A DNA stretch of 64,000 bases from Pararhodobacter oceanensis (GTDB lineage: Bacteria > Pseudomonadota > Alphaproteobacteria > Rhodobacterales > Rhodobacteraceae), in NCBI RefSeq assembly GCF_003076755.1, contig NZ_QDKM01000009.1:41119-105118 (forward strand), in the 5' to 3' direction. The notes below the pieces were generated by a model. That model was given only the letters and a program-made list of their open reading frames with translations, was not told the origin of the DNA and did no database searches. Each line of letters starts with the position of its first letter. Positions within the stretch are counted from its first letter, which is position 1. Positions 18,451-27,607 of the stretch are shown here, one piece after another. A program made the position numbers and the translations under genes.

Positions 18451-19078
18451 AACGATGCGCAAAGGGTCGCGCCCGACACTGGGTGGGCGCCCTGCCCTTG
18501 CCACGAGGCGGAGCATGTCAAAGCAGCAATGTCGGGTGAGCAGCGAAGGACATCGCCAATGCGCCCTCCCATGGGGAGGGTCGGGCGCGGCCCGGCGGTG
18601 CCGCCGGGCGTGGCGGTGGAACGGGGCTGCACGGGATTACTTCCTGCTTATGAAAGCCGACGGATCAATAATGGCTGGGAACAATGCACATAGGGTCGCG
18701 CCCGGCCCTGGGTGGGCGCCCTGCCCTTGCTACGAAGCGTTGCGCTCGAAAGCAGGGATGTCGGTTGAGCAGCTTATGCCACCGCCAATGCGCCCTCCCA
18801 TGGGGAGGGTCGGGCGCGGCCCGGGGTGGCCCCGGGCGTGACGGTTGAACAGGGCTGCGCGGAATTACTCCCTGTCTTTGTAACCCAACAGACCAACTAT
18901 GGCGGGGAACAAAGCACAAAGGGTCGCGCCCGACACTGGGTGGGCGCCCTGCCCTTGTCACGAGGCGGAGCACGTCAAAGCGGCAATGTCGGATGTGCGA
19001 CGACCATCATCGCCAACGCGCCCTCCCAGGGGGAGGGTCGGGCGCGGCCCGGCGGGGCCGCCGGGCGTAGGGGTGGAA
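18451..19078 (+). repeat. Three tandem copies of a ~228-bp repeat
   Basis: The core GGGTCGCGCCCG begins near 18464, 18693 and 18921, so the period is about 228-229 bases. Each unit carries GGTGGGCGCCCTGCCCTTG, then a variable centre, then GCGCCCTCCC-GGGAGGGTCGGGCGCGGCCCGG, which can form hairpins. The third unit ends near 19078. Short frames inside are not conserved as proteins. A fourth copy lies inverted at 46420-46596. The 880-base gap between the MFS gene and yacG holds these repeats and nothing else recognisable. Confidence 0.85.
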
Positions 19079-19104
19079 CCGGGACGCTTAATGCCGACAG
19101 AGTG

Positions 19105-19305
19105 TCAGTCCTGCGGATCGCGTGGATCGTGTTCGGGGATTTCTCCTTCGGCCTCGCCATCCGGCCCCGGGATCACGTAATCCCCGCGCAGCCAGCGCGC
19201 CAGATCGACATCCGCGCAGCGTTTCGAGCAAAACGGCTTATGCGCATCCACCGCCGCTTTCCCGCAATTCGGGCAGCGCGGCGCTTTCGTCGCGGGCGCG
19301 CTCAT
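19105..19305 (-). CDS. yacG: DNA gyrase inhibitor YacG
   Basis: A small zinc-finger protein that binds GyrB and inhibits gyrase. With the start at 19305, which overlaps the upstream stop (ATGA), it has 66 residues; an upstream ATG at 19317 would add four. Zinc ligands C11/C14 (CPNCGK) and C26/C30 (FCSKRC) are present, followed by the [14 protein letters not shown] motif. It is the last gene of the infA-maf-RNase-yacG series. Confidence 0.92.
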   Translation of the reverse strand: MSAPATKAPRCPNCGKAAVDAHKPFCSKRCADVDLARWLRGDYVIPGPDGEAEGEIPEHDPRDPQD

Positions 19306-20336
19306 TGCGCCAGCCATGATTTCACCGGCACGCGGTCGCGCTTGCGGGTCAGTTCAAAATTGCCCAGCGGTGTCCAGCCCGCCAAATTCGCCTCGCCGGG
19401 ATCATCGCGGAAGGCTTTGCCCAGAACCTGCTCGATCACATGCCGGTCGCGTTTGGGGAAGGGCGCAAGGTCGACGACCACGATGCCGCCCAATCCGCGC
19501 AGCCGCAATTGCCGGGGCAGATCGCGGGCGGCGGCGAGATTGGCCTTGAGACCGGCGGCGGGCGAGGTATCCGTGCCGGTATTCACATCCACCGCCACCA
19601 GCGCGCGGGTCGGTTCGATGCTCATCGAGGCACCACCACCCAGCGGCGCCTGCGCAAGCGCCAGAGCTTCGATCTGGTCCAAAGCGCCCGAGTGATCGAG
19701 CGCCTCCTCGCTGGTGTCGACCTCATCGACATCACCCCAGTCTCGCCAGGCCAATTCATGCGGGCCGGGCGCGTCGACCAGAAGTTCCGGCACGCCTTTG
19801 ACATCGGCCAGAACCGCTTCGGCCAAGGCGCGCATCTGGGCGATATCCTCGGCGATTTCTTCCGCCTCGACCGCCTCGCAGGCCGAGCGCAGGATCAGCC
19901 CGAGGCTGTCATCGGCCCCTGCCATCCCACCATTGGCCAAAGCCTCAAGCTCGTCGCGCAGCTCAGTGTCGCGGATCGCGCGCGAGACGTTGCGGCCCGG
20001 CGCGCCGGGGGTGACGATGGCGTAGCGGCTCTTGAACAGGAGCCGCAGCACCAAGGGGATCGCCTTGCCGTCCTCGGCCACGCCCGAGACCTGCACCAGA
20101 ATGCTTTGTCCCGGCGCCAGCCCTTTGGGTTGACGCAGGAACCCGCGCTGCCCCTCGGGCAGATCAACAAACACCCCGCCCAGCCCTTTGACTGGACGCC
20201 CGACGGTGCCGCGCAGGATCGCACCCGGCGCGAGCCCGTCGAATTCCAGCGCCAGATCGTCAAGCTGCCCGTCGACCATCATCGCGGCAACCTCGCGCTC
20301 GCCGATATGGCCCAGCGCAATGACCCGTCCCTTCAT
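19302..20336 (-). CDS. Ribonuclease E/G family protein (short form)
   Basis: A 344-residue endoribonuclease-like protein. An S1-like part (about residues 28-85, [20 protein letters not shown]) precedes the catalytic region with [10 protein letters not shown] and [11 protein letters not shown], which place the metal-binding aspartates. It is much shorter than RNase G (about 490) or RNase E. The zinc-link CPxC segment is absent, so quaternary structure and activity may differ. This short version is usual in Rhodobacterales next to maf and yacG. It overlaps both by 4 bases. Confidence 0.88.
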   Translation of the reverse strand: MKGRVIALGHIGEREVAAMMVDGQLDDLALEFDGLAPGAILRGTVGRPVKGLGGVFVDLPEGQRGFLRQPKGLAPGQSILVQVSGVAEDGKAIPLVLRLLFKSRYAIVTPGAPGRNVSRAIRDTELRDELEALANGGMAGADDSLGLILRSACEAVEAEEIAEDIAQMRALAEAVLADVKGVPELLVDAPGPHELAWRDWGDVDEVDTSEEALDHSGALDQIEALALAQAPLGGGASMSIEPTRALVAVDVNTGTDTSPAAGLKANLAAARDLPRQLRLRGLGGIVVVDLAPFPKRDRHVIEQVLGKAFRDDPGEANLAGWTPLGNFELTRKRDRVPVKSWLAQ

Positions 20337-20896
20337 ACCCGATACCCCGCAGCGGTTAGGAGATTGGCGGTCTCGGCCAAGGGCAGGCCGACAACCGCGC
20401 TGAACGAGCCCGAGATCCACGGGATCAAGGCGCCGGCACGGCCCTGAATGCCGTAGCCACCGGCCTTGCCGCGCCATTCTTCGGAGTGCAGATAGGCGTT
20501 CAACTCATCATCCGAGAGACGCTTCATCTTCACCGCCGTGACCACTTCGCGGGTCCAGATGCGCGCGCCGCATTTCACCGCCACAGCGGTGATCACCGAA
20601 TGCCGCCGCCCGCCCAGTTTGAGCAGGAATTCGGCGGCCTCGGCGGCGTTTTCGGGTTTGCCCAGTATGCGGCGGCCCAGCGCCACGGTGGTGTCGGCGC
20701 AAAGCACGACCTCACCCTCGGCGGCGGGGATCGCCTGCACCTTCTCCAAGGCCATGCGCGCGCAATAGGGGCGCGGCAGTTCGGCCTTGCGAGGGGTCTC
20801 GTCAATGTCAGCGGGGCGGATGTCGTCCGGAACGATGCCGATCTGCGCCAGCAGTTCCAGCCGGCGCGGGCTGGCAGAGCCCAATATCAGGCGCAT
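20333..20896 (-). CDS. maf: Maf-family nucleotide pyrophosphatase
   Basis: A 187-residue Maf protein that hydrolyses non-canonical or excess nucleoside triphosphates. [12 protein letters not shown] at the N-terminus binds the phosphates, and [16 protein letters not shown] holds the catalytic aspartate. [26 protein letters not shown] is the family's C-terminal signature region. The ATG shares one base with the infA stop (TGATG); a GTG one codon upstream is also possible. Confidence 0.93.
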   Translation of the reverse strand: MRLILGSASPRRLELLAQIGIVPDDIRPADIDETPRKAELPRPYCARMALEKVQAIPAAEGEVVLCADTTVALGRRILGKPENAAEAAEFLLKLGGRRHSVITAVAVKCGARIWTREVVTAVKMKRLSDDELNAYLHSEEWRGKAGGYGIQGRAGALIPWISGSFSAVVGLPLAETANLLTAAGYRV

Positions 20897-21114
20897 CACT
20901 TAAAGCGATAATTGATCCGGCCCTTGGTCAGATCATAGGGCGTCATTTCAACTTGCACGCGGTCACCCGTAAGGACGCGAATCCGGTTCTTACGCATTTT
21001 ACCTGCCGTATGGGCGATAATTTCATGGCCATTTTCCAACTCGACCCGAAACGTCGCATTCGGCAGGAGCTCGCGCACGACACCGGGGAATTCGAGCAGT
21101 TCTTCCTTGGCCAT
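20896..21114 (-). CDS. infA: Translation initiation factor IF-1
   Basis: A 72-residue OB-fold protein that occupies the ribosomal A site during initiation. The start [11 protein letters not shown] and the end [12 protein letters not shown] are diagnostic, and the length is exactly that of IF-1. An upstream in-frame ATG at 21180 would add 22 unrelated residues. It heads a tightly packed minus-strand operon with maf, the RNase and yacG. Confidence 0.98.
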   Translation of the reverse strand: MAKEELLEFPGVVRELLPNATFRVELENGHEIIAHTAGKMRKNRIRVLTGDRVQVEMTPYDLTKGRINYRFK

Positions 21115-21191
21115 GTTCACTCCAACACTTTTCCACCCGCTAAAGTTACGGGCGAGCATTAAATGCGCCTTTGTTGGCAAAAGTTCAAGGT

Positions 21192-22103
21192 TTAACTTGT
21201 TGTGATCACTTGAATGGGACGCGAGAGCCGCGCGGACTGCTCGGGCCAGTGTTGTAAGGTCAAAACGCCCCCTTTGGCGCGGGTCTGGCGGATGCGCGCG
21301 CGCGACACCTGCGCGAGGGTCCAGCCCGGTGCATCCATCTCGCCCTCGGCCAGCACGCCGTTGGCCGGCCAGCCGATATCGGGCGGCCCGTAGATCGCCG
21401 CGCGGCCGGTGTTTTCCTCAACGCCTGCGCACCACGGCGCGGTGCCGATCAGCGGCGCTTGCACCACCACGCATTGGTTCTCCAACGCCCGCGCCATCGA
21501 ACCGACGCGCACGCGGGTGAAACCGGCCTCGGTTTCGGTGCAGCTTGGCGCCAGCAGGATCTCGACCCCCGCCTCGGCGAGGGCGCGTGACAAGAGCGGG
21601 AACTCGCTATCATAGCAGATCACCACCCCCAGCCGCCCGATTGGCGTGTCGAAGACTGCCAAACCGTCGCGTCCGGCGGTGACATCCCAATCGTCGCGCT
21701 CGAAGGGCGTCATGATCTGCTTGTCCTGATGCCCGATCACCCCCTGCGGCCCGTAAAGCACCGCGCGGTTGACCGGCCTCTTACCCGTGAACACCGGCCC
21801 CGAAGCACCCAGAATATAGACCCCGTGTTCCGCCGCGAGACCGGCGAGCACCTCATCCACCTGTGGTGCGTGGCGCGCGACTTCTGAGAGTGCGCCCTGC
21901 AGATCGGCGGCAACCTCGGCACCGCCCAAACTGGCCAGTTCCATCGCGCCGTATTCGGGGAAGACCAGAAGGTCCGCCCCCTGCCCTGCGGCTCCGGCCA
22001 CCCAGTCGCGCAGTTTACCGGCGTAATCGTCAAAGCTGTGGCACCAGTCCAGCGGATAGGCGGCGGCGGCAATTGTGATCGGATCAGGGGACATCTCGCT
22101 CAT
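21192..22103 (-). CDS. Carbon-nitrogen hydrolase (nitrilase superfamily)
   Basis: A 303-residue amidase-type enzyme. The Glu-Lys-Cys triad is visible: E50 in [10 protein letters not shown]128 in HQDKQIM and C163 in VICYDSEFP. Such proteins hydrolyse amides, nitriles or carbamoyl compounds, and the substrate is not evident. It overlaps the GNAT gene by 4 bases upstream and precedes infA by 77 bases. Confidence 0.88.
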   Translation of the reverse strand: MSEMSPDPITIAAAAYPLDWCHSFDDYAGKLRDWVAGAAGQGADLLVFPEYGAMELASLGGAEVAADLQGALSEVARHAPQVDEVLAGLAAEHGVYILGASGPVFTGKRPVNRAVLYGPQGVIGHQDKQIMTPFERDDWDVTAGRDGLAVFDTPIGRLGVVICYDSEFPLLSRALAEAGVEILLAPSCTETEAGFTRVRVGSMARALENQCVVVQAPLIGTAPWCAGVEENTGRAAIYGPPDIGWPANGVLAEGEMDAPGWTLAQVSRARIRQTRAKGGVLTLQHWPEQSARLSRPIQVITTS

Positions 22104-22681
22104 AGCTTACGCATCCAGACTTGCAGCGGTTTCAATGTGTCTTGCGCCGCGCCAAGGTCTTTCCAGCCGAACTGCGCCACCGCGCCTGCCAAGGGCGCAT
22201 AGCCACGCGCGCGCCAGAAGCCGTCAAGCGGGCGATAACCGGCAGGGCGTGCGGGATGATCCTCGGGCCGCTGCACCGCACAGAATGCGACATATCCACG
22301 GCCCATTTCGCACGCATGCGCCTCGCGGATGTCAAAAAACCGATGTCCGACGCCCTGCCCGCGAAATTCTGGCAGCAGCACGGATTCGGCGCAATAGAAT
22401 ATGTCTGACATATCCAAGCCACGCCCCGCGAAGGCCTCGGCGAATTCATCGGCATGGTCTTCCATCGGCGTGCCGGTGGCGGCGCCGACCAGCCGCGCGC
22501 CGTCAAAGGCACCGGCGACGATCGCCCGCGGGTTGTCGCGGTAGGGTTCCAGATACCGGCGCTCATAGGCGATATCGCCATCATAGAGATACGGCCAGTC
22601 ACGAAACACCGCGATGCGCAAGCGCGCCAGATCCTCCAGAGCCTCGTCCAGCGCAGGGCCGGTCAGCGCCGCGACCTTCAT
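22100..22681 (-). CDS. GNAT-family N-acetyltransferase
   Basis: A 193-residue acetyltransferase. The acetyl-CoA pyrophosphate-binding element LLPEFRGQGVGHRFFDIRE is followed by a variable acceptor side. The acceptor is unknown. It is cotranscribed with the nitrilase-type enzyme, with 4-base overlaps at both ends. That suggests a small accessory nitrogen-metabolism unit within the conserved housekeeping block. Confidence 0.8.
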   Translation of the reverse strand: MKVAALTGPALDEALEDLARLRIAVFRDWPYLYDGDIAYERRYLEPYRDNPRAIVAGAFDGARLVGAATGTPMEDHADEFAEAFAGRGLDMSDIFYCAESVLLPEFRGQGVGHRFFDIREAHACEMGRGYVAFCAVQRPEDHPARPAGYRPLDGFWRARGYAPLAGAVAQFGWKDLGAAQDTLKPLQVWMRKL

Positions 22682-23085
22682 GCCGAGACCTGAGCCATCC
22701 AGTCGCGCAGGTTGTAATAAGTCGTCACCCGCGAGATCAGCCCGTCCTTGAGGGTGAAAAACGCCCCCGCCGGTAACTTATAGGTCTGGCCGCGCGCTTC
22801 GGGCAGGCCCGGATCGGTTTTCAGATAGGTGCCATTGACGGTGAATTCCGCCGCCCCGCGCGTGCCGCTCTCATCGGTGAAAATCACCATATCGGTGAGG
22901 TTCTCTTTGTAGGTCTCGCTCATATGGGCGCTGAACTCGGCGAACGCTTGCTTGCCGGGGCGCGCGTCGCCTTCATTGGCGTAATGGATAAAATCCTCAT
23001 GCAGGCAATCGCTCATCGCCGCCACATCACCGGCGTTGAAGGCGTCATAATAGCTTTGCAAAATCTGACGGGCAGCGAGGGTCAT
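22678..23085 (-). CDS. SnoaL/ketosteroid isomerase-like protein
   Basis: A 135-residue alpha+beta barrel protein of the NTF2-like superfamily. The start ILQSYYDAFNAGDVAAMSDCLHEDFIHY and the end GAFFTLKDGLISRVTTYYNLRDWM are typical of SnoaL_2 proteins. No catalytic role can be assigned. It overlaps the GNAT gene by 4 bases. Confidence 0.8.
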   Translation of the reverse strand: MTLAARQILQSYYDAFNAGDVAAMSDCLHEDFIHYANEGDARPGKQAFAEFSAHMSETYKENLTDMVIFTDESGTRGAAEFTVNGTYLKTDPGLPEARGQTYKLPAGAFFTLKDGLISRVTTYYNLRDWMAQVSA

Positions 23086-23145
23086 GGGCTACTCCTGAGC
23101 TTGAGATGGCGCCCGGGGCGATCCCCTTGACGGCGCGAGACGGGT

Positions 23146-23625
23146 TTATTCCTTACTGGCGGGGGCGTCATCCTCGGCCAGCGGCGGGCCGAAACGGTCG
23201 ATCATCCGCGTGGCGATCTGGTCGCGGGTCTGGCGGTAGCTCTGCAGCTTGTCGCTGCGGCTTTCGCCCAGACCGGTGGGGTCCATGATCGGCCAGTATT
23301 CGACCTCGATATGGGCATAGCGGGTCAATTCCTGCGCCGCCCGCTGGCTGGCCGGCGAGAGCGCCACCACCAGATCAAAGCTGGACAGATCATCGCCCCA
23401 TTCGACCATCTCGCGAAAGCTGCGCGAGCGGTGGCGCGACAGTTCCACCCCCATCTCAGCGCTGACCGCAATGGCGAAACCATCCACATCGAGATCACCG
23501 CGCACCCCGGCGGATTGCACATAGCAGCGCTGGCCGTAGAGTTTTTTCATCAACCCCTCGGCCATTGGCGAACGCACCGAGTTATGGTCGCAGCAAAACA
23601 GCACGGATTGAGGAAACAGAGGCAC
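23146..23625 (-). CDS. Low-molecular-weight phosphotyrosine phosphatase-like protein
   Basis: A 159-residue protein with the CX5R phosphate loop C12-DHNSV-R18, followed by SPMAEGLMKKLY. The general acid is D115 in IMDPTGLGES. LMW-PTP and arsenate reductase families share this fold, and genomes often label this locus arsenate reductase. It follows UPF0262 by 3 bases, which matches the conserved alphaproteobacterial order. Confidence 0.87.
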   Translation of the reverse strand: MPLFPQSVLFCCDHNSVRSPMAEGLMKKLYGQRCYVQSAGVRGDLDVDGFAIAVSAEMGVELSRHRSRSFREMVEWGDDLSSFDLVVALSPASQRAAQELTRYAHIEVEYWPIMDPTGLGESRSDKLQSYRQTRDQIATRMIDRFGPPLAEDDAPASKE

Positions 23626-23628
23626 GGA

Positions 23629-24108
23629 TTAGGAACCCCGATTGAGGACACTGATCAGGGTGAACAACCGCCGCGCCGTATCCAGATCAATCTCGGCCTT
23701 CCGCTCGAGCCGCTCTTGCAGGATATTGGCACCCTCGTTGTGAATCCCGCGCCGCGCCATATCTATGGTCTCGATCTGGCTTGGCGGCAGGTTTTTCACC
23801 GCGTCGAAATAGCTGGCGCAAATCTGGTCGTAATCCTTGATCACCTGCCGGAACGGCCCCAGCGAGAGGTGGAACTCGGCGACCTTCTCCTTGTTCTCGC
23901 GGGCGATATCGACCACCAGCCGCCGATCGCGGATCGCCAGCAGCAGCCGATACGGCCCCTGCGGGACCACGCCCCCGTCGCGGGCAGGCAGCGCGAAACT
24001 GTTGTCCTCCAGCAGATCGAACACCGCAACCCGGCGCTCTTGCTCCATCTCGGGCGAGGGCGAGGTCAGACCGGTATCGTCGATCTCGATATGGCAGATG
24101 CGATTCAT
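23629..24108 (-). CDS. UPF0262 family protein
   Basis: A 159-residue protein of unknown function found almost only in alphaproteobacteria. It starts MNRICHIEIDD; the centre has PQGPYRLLLAIRDRRLVVDI and the end RRGIHNEGANILQERL. Upstream reading to 24261 adds an unrelated leader, so 24108 is preferred. The family normally lies directly after hisD; here a creatinase gene on the other strand intervenes. Confidence 0.9.
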   Translation of the reverse strand: MNRICHIEIDDTGLTSPSPEMEQERRVAVFDLLEDNSFALPARDGGVVPQGPYRLLLAIRDRRLVVDIARENKEKVAEFHLSLGPFRQVIKDYDQICASYFDAVKNLPPSQIETIDMARRGIHNEGANILQERLERKAEIDLDTARRLFTLISVLNRGS

Positions 24109-24359
24109 CAAAGCGGCCTTCCTGCGTGCTCCACAACTGATGCCTGACCAATTTCGCGGGATCAAGCTACGATTGTCGCCATTCGCCTGCGGAAATTCTT
24201 GCGCGAATCCATCTGCTGGATTATCGCCGAAGCAGAGCAAGTGGTGATGGCGTCGCCACACGGAGCGATCCGTTGCTCGCGGCAGTCACCGCTTTCTCCT
24301 GAACGCCGGGATCTTTTCGGGGGTCTCGCCATGCCGGGCCCCTCTATGGAGGTCTGACC

Positions 24360-25565
24360 ATGACACAACGTCCCGCCTATTACCGCCTGCATCAGGGTGC
24401 GCGCATCCTGCCCTTCGCCGCCGACGAATACGACGCCCGCCTGAAAGGGTTGCGCGCGATCATGGAGGCCCAGGGCGTCGAATCCTGCGTCTTCACCTCG
24501 ATGCATAATATCGCCTATTATTCGGGCTTTCTCTATTGCGCCTTTGGCCGCCCCTACGGGCTGGTGGTCACCGCCACCGATAGCGTCACGATCAGCGCCG
24601 GAATTGACGCGGGCCAGCCCTGGCGGCGCTGCCACGGCGACAATATCACCTATACCGACTGGGCGCGTGATAATTACTGGCGCGCGATCCTCTCGGTGAC
24701 CGGCGAGGGCAAGACCATCGGCTTTGAGGGCGATCACCTGACCCTGCTGCAATCGGGCAAACTCGACGCCTTCCTCAAACCCGCCCGGCGCGTCGATATC
24801 GCCGAGGCGACGATGCGCCAGCGGATGCATAAATCCCCCGCCGAGATCGCCCTGATCCGCGCCGGTGCCAATACCGCCGATGTCGGCGGCTATGCGATCC
24901 GCGAGGCGATCGAAGTCGGCGCCCGCGAGATCGACATCGCCATGGCCGGTCGCAACGCGATGGAGCGCGAGATCGCCCGCCGCTTCCCCGAGGCCGAATA
25001 CCGCGACACCTGGGTCTGGTTCCAATCCGGCATCAACACCGATGGCGCGCATAATCCGGTGACCGCGCGGCGGCTCGAGACCGGCGATATCCTCTCGCTC
25101 AACACCTTCCCGATGATCTCGGGCTATTACACCGCGCTTGAACGCACGCTGTTTGTGCGCGAGGTCGACGCGGCCTCGCTGAAAATCTGGGAGGCCAATG
25201 TCGCGGCGCATGAATACGGCATCAGCCTGTTGCAACCCGGCGCCAGCTGCGCCGAGATCACCGCCAAGATCAACGCCTTCTTCGAGGACCGCGACCTCCT
25301 GCAATACCGCACCTTCGGCTACGGCCATTCCTTCGGCGTGCTCAGCCATTATTATGGCCGCGAGGCGGGGCTGGAACTGCGCGAGGATATCGACACCGTG
25401 CTCGAACCCGGCATGGTGATCTCGATGGAGCCGATGCTGACCATCCCCGAGGGCCAGCCCGGCGCCGGCGGCTACCGCGAGCATGATATTCTGGTGATCC
25501 ATGAGGGCGGCAACGAGAATATCACCGCCTACCCCTACGGCCCCGGCTTCAACGTCGTCGGCTGA
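24360..25565 (+). CDS. Creatinase (creatine amidinohydrolase)
   Basis: An M24-fold enzyme that hydrolyses creatine to sarcosine and urea without a metal. Its 401 residues align closely with Pseudomonas putida creatinase. The stretch from LQYRTFGYGHSFG to LEPGMV (315-353) is nearly identical as I recall it. Catalytic H231 lies in GAHNPVT, F62/R64 in AFGRPY, E261 in YTALERT, R334 in YYGREAG and E357 in SMEPM. The start has GGAGGT at 24348-24353. It stands alone on + between hisD and UPF0262. A related dimethylglycine or guanidino substrate cannot be excluded. Confidence 0.88.
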   Translation: MTQRPAYYRLHQGARILPFAADEYDARLKGLRAIMEAQGVESCVFTSMHNIAYYSGFLYCAFGRPYGLVVTATDSVTISAGIDAGQPWRRCHGDNITYTDWARDNYWRAILSVTGEGKTIGFEGDHLTLLQSGKLDAFLKPARRVDIAEATMRQRMHKSPAEIALIRAGANTADVGGYAIREAIEVGAREIDIAMAGRNAMEREIARRFPEAEYRDTWVWFQSGINTDGAHNPVTARRLETGDILSLNTFPMISGYYTALERTLFVREVDAASLKIWEANVAAHEYGISLLQPGASCAEITAKINAFFEDRDLLQYRTFGYGHSFGVLSHYYGREAGLELREDIDTVLEPGMVISMEPMLTIPEGQPGAGGYREHDILVIHEGGNENITAYPYGPGFNVVG

Positions 25566-25660
25566 CCTTCACGCCCTCAAACGTCGCACCCTCCCCCCAC
25601 TTTATGCGATAAATATCCTCCGGGGGGAGGCCGCAGGCCGGCGGGGGTGGAACCCCCCCG

Positions 25661-25695
25661 GCGGTGCGAAGGGGCTCGATGCCCCTGAGCACCGC
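25661..25695. terminator. Nested stem-loop between convergent creatinase and hisD genes
   Basis: GCGGTGC (25661-25667) pairs with GCACCGC (25689-25695), and inside it GGGGC (25671-25675) pairs with GCCCC (25681-25685). A second G/C-rich hairpin lies just before, at about 25638-25661. The next bases towards hisD read CTCCTCAGGTTTTATC. A bidirectional terminator is likely. Confidence 0.5.
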
Positions 25696-25701
25696 CCCTC
25701 C

Positions 25702-27009
25702 TCAGGTTTTATCGTTCAACGCATCGAGCCGCGCGCGCACGCTCAAGCCATGCGCCTGCAGGCTCTCGGACTGCGCGAGGATCTCGGCGGCGGGTCCAAT
25801 CGCCGCCAGCGCCGCCGGGGTCATATGCGCCAGCGTGGTGCGTTTCATGAAATCGAGCACATTGAGCCCCGAGGAAAACCGTGCCGAACGCGCCGTCGGC
25901 AGCACATGGTTCGGCCCGCCGATATAATCGCCGATCGCTTCCGGCGTCCAATGGCCCAAAAACACCGCCCCTGCATGGGTGATATCTTCCAGCAGCGCCT
26001 CGGGATCCTCGACGCAAAGCTCCAGATGCTCGGGCGCGAACCGGTCCGAGAGCGCCGCCGCCTGCGCCAGATCACGCGCGACAATCACGATCCCGTTGTC
26101 GCGCCAGCTGGCACCGGCAATCGCGCGGCGTTCCAGCACCTCAAGCTGCCGGTCCACCGCGGCACAGACCGCATCCGCCTCGGCTTGCGAGGTGGTGATC
26201 AGGATCGACTGCGCGCTTTCGTCATGTTCCGCCTGCGACAGCAGGTCCAGCGCGATCCACTCGGCATCACCCGTGCCATCCCCGATCACCAAGATTTCGC
26301 TGGGACCGGCGATCATATCAATGCCGACCTTGCCAAACACCCGCCGTTTTGCCGCCGCGACAAAGGCGTTGCCCGGGCCGGTGATCTTATCCACCGGCGC
26401 GATGGTCTCGGTGCCGTAAGCCATCGCCGCAATCGCCTGTGCGCCGCCGATCCTATAGATGGTATCCACGCCCGAGAGCCGCGCCGCCAGCAAGACCAGC
26501 GGGTTGACCACCCCGTCCGGCATCGGCGCGCAGATCACCAGACGTTCGACCCCCGCCACCTGCGCCGGAATCGCGTTCATCAGCACCGAGGACGGATAGC
26601 TTGCCAGCCCGCCCGGCACATAGAGCCCCGCCGCCGAGACCGCCGACCAGCGCCAGCCCAATGACGCGCCGGTGTCGTCAGTCCAGTGCGCATCCTCGGG
26701 GCGCTGACGCTCGTGGTAGGCGCGGATACGGGTGGCGGCGAGTTCCAGCGCCGCGCGCTCCGCCTCTGGCACCTGCGCGCAGGCGGCGTCGATCTCGGCC
26801 TCCGAGAATGCCAATGTCTGAGGGGTCAATTCCAGCCGGTCGAATTTGGCGGTCAGTTCCAGCACCGCCGCATCGCCGCGCGCGCGCACATCGGCAATGA
26901 TCGCGGCGACGGTGTCATCGACCTCGGGGCTGTCTTCGCGCTTCATGCCCAAAAGCGCGGTCAGACGCGCGTCGAAATCCGGCGCCGAAGTCTCGAGGAA
27001 ATGCGGCAT
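25702..27009 (-). CDS. hisD: Histidinol dehydrogenase
   Basis: HisD oxidises L-histidinol to histidine in two NAD-dependent steps. It has 435 residues. The zinc ligands fall in LSQAEHDESAQS (Q and H) and near the C-terminus in THMTPAAL. The catalytic Glu-His pair is in RFAPEHLELCVEDP. AGPSEILVIGDG and GPGNAFVAAAKR are family signatures. The ATG at 27009 has AGGAG upstream; a GTG lies one codon before. It is 85 bases downstream of DUF2948 on the same strand. Confidence 0.97.
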   Translation of the reverse strand: MPHFLETSAPDFDARLTALLGMKREDSPEVDDTVAAIIADVRARGDAAVLELTAKFDRLELTPQTLAFSEAEIDAACAQVPEAERAALELAATRIRAYHERQRPEDAHWTDDTGASLGWRWSAVSAAGLYVPGGLASYPSSVLMNAIPAQVAGVERLVICAPMPDGVVNPLVLLAARLSGVDTIYRIGGAQAIAAMAYGTETIAPVDKITGPGNAFVAAAKRRVFGKVGIDMIAGPSEILVIGDGTGDAEWIALDLLSQAEHDESAQSILITTSQAEADAVCAAVDRQLEVLERRAIAGASWRDNGIVIVARDLAQAAALSDRFAPEHLELCVEDPEALLEDITHAGAVFLGHWTPEAIGDYIGGPNHVLPTARSARFSSGLNVLDFMKRTTLAHMTPAALAAIGPAAEILAQSESLQAHGLSVRARLDALNDKT

Positions 27010-27094
27010 CACGGGGCTCCTTGCCTGTCAAATCTGCTGGCCTGTCTCTTCTGCGGGTGGGTTAACGGCTCGCCCGGCTGCGGTCAACGCGCGC

Positions 27095-27607
27095 TCAGTC
27101 GTTATGCTGCGGCGCCTTGCCCGAAGGGGCCATATAGGGCCGCGTCACATCGCTGAGTTCGACCTCAAGGCATTCCACCGTCAGCGACAGCGCCCCGTCG
27201 CCGGCAAAGGTCAGCAGCACTCGCCCCGGTCCGGCGGGTTCCCCCTCGGACGCCTCGGCTGTATCCTCGGGCGCGCTTTCGGGCTCATAAGCCAGCGCCA
27301 GCAGCGACAGCACCGTGTCACTGTCACGGGTCAGCCCCTGATGCTGCACCCCGCCCACATCCGCGAAATCCAGCACGCAGCGCACCCGCTCGAATCGCCG
27401 CCCCGAGGCCGCCGCCCGGTCGCGGTCTTCCCAGCGAAACCGGTTGAGCAGCAGCGAAAACCGCCGCTGTGCGCGGTCGAATCGCATATCGGCACCGGTC
27501 AGCACCGCATCCTGCAGCAGTGCCGAAATAATCTGCAAATCCCTGTCGTCGCGAGCGATCAACCGCAGCGGCTGCTCGACCCCATCCTCGAAGCGTGCAT
27601 CAGACAT
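27095..27607 (-). CDS. DUF2948 family protein
   Basis: A 170-residue protein of unknown function conserved beside hisD in alphaproteobacteria. PLRLIARDDRDLQIISALLQDAV, RRFSLLLNRFRWED and RVRCVLDFADV are the recognisable segments. An acidic, low-complexity insert (about 125-145, SAPEDTAEASEGE) interrupts the C-terminal half. The start at 27607 has AAGGGA at good spacing; ATGs upstream at 27613 and beyond are possible. It overlaps the preceding small gene by 8 bases. Confidence 0.85.
   Translation of the reverse strand: MSDARFEDGVEQPLRLIARDDRDLQIISALLQDAVLTGADMRFDRAQRRFSLLLNRFRWEDRDRAAASGRRFERVRCVLDFADVGGVQHQGLTRDSDTVLSLLALAYEPESAPEDTAEASEGEPAGPGRVLLTFAGDGALSLTVECLEVELSDVTRPYMAPSGKAPQHND

Noticed and set aside
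16989..18632. N-terminal extension of 137 residues on the MFS transporter
   Set aside because: The extra segment translates the repeat DNA and the leader; the ATG at 18221 gives the normal first membrane helix.
18451..19078. CRISPR-like array
   Set aside because: The repeat period is about 228 bases with diverged, long units and no short identical repeats or unique spacers, and no cas genes are present.
23146..23625. Genuine arsenate reductase ArsC
   Set aside because: No ars operon genes are nearby and the position is the conserved LMW phosphatase slot beside UPF0262; the phosphatase-like label is safer.
24360..25565. Generic Xaa-Pro aminopeptidase
   Set aside because: The five metal ligands of M24 peptidases are not all present, while the creatinase-specific residues are.
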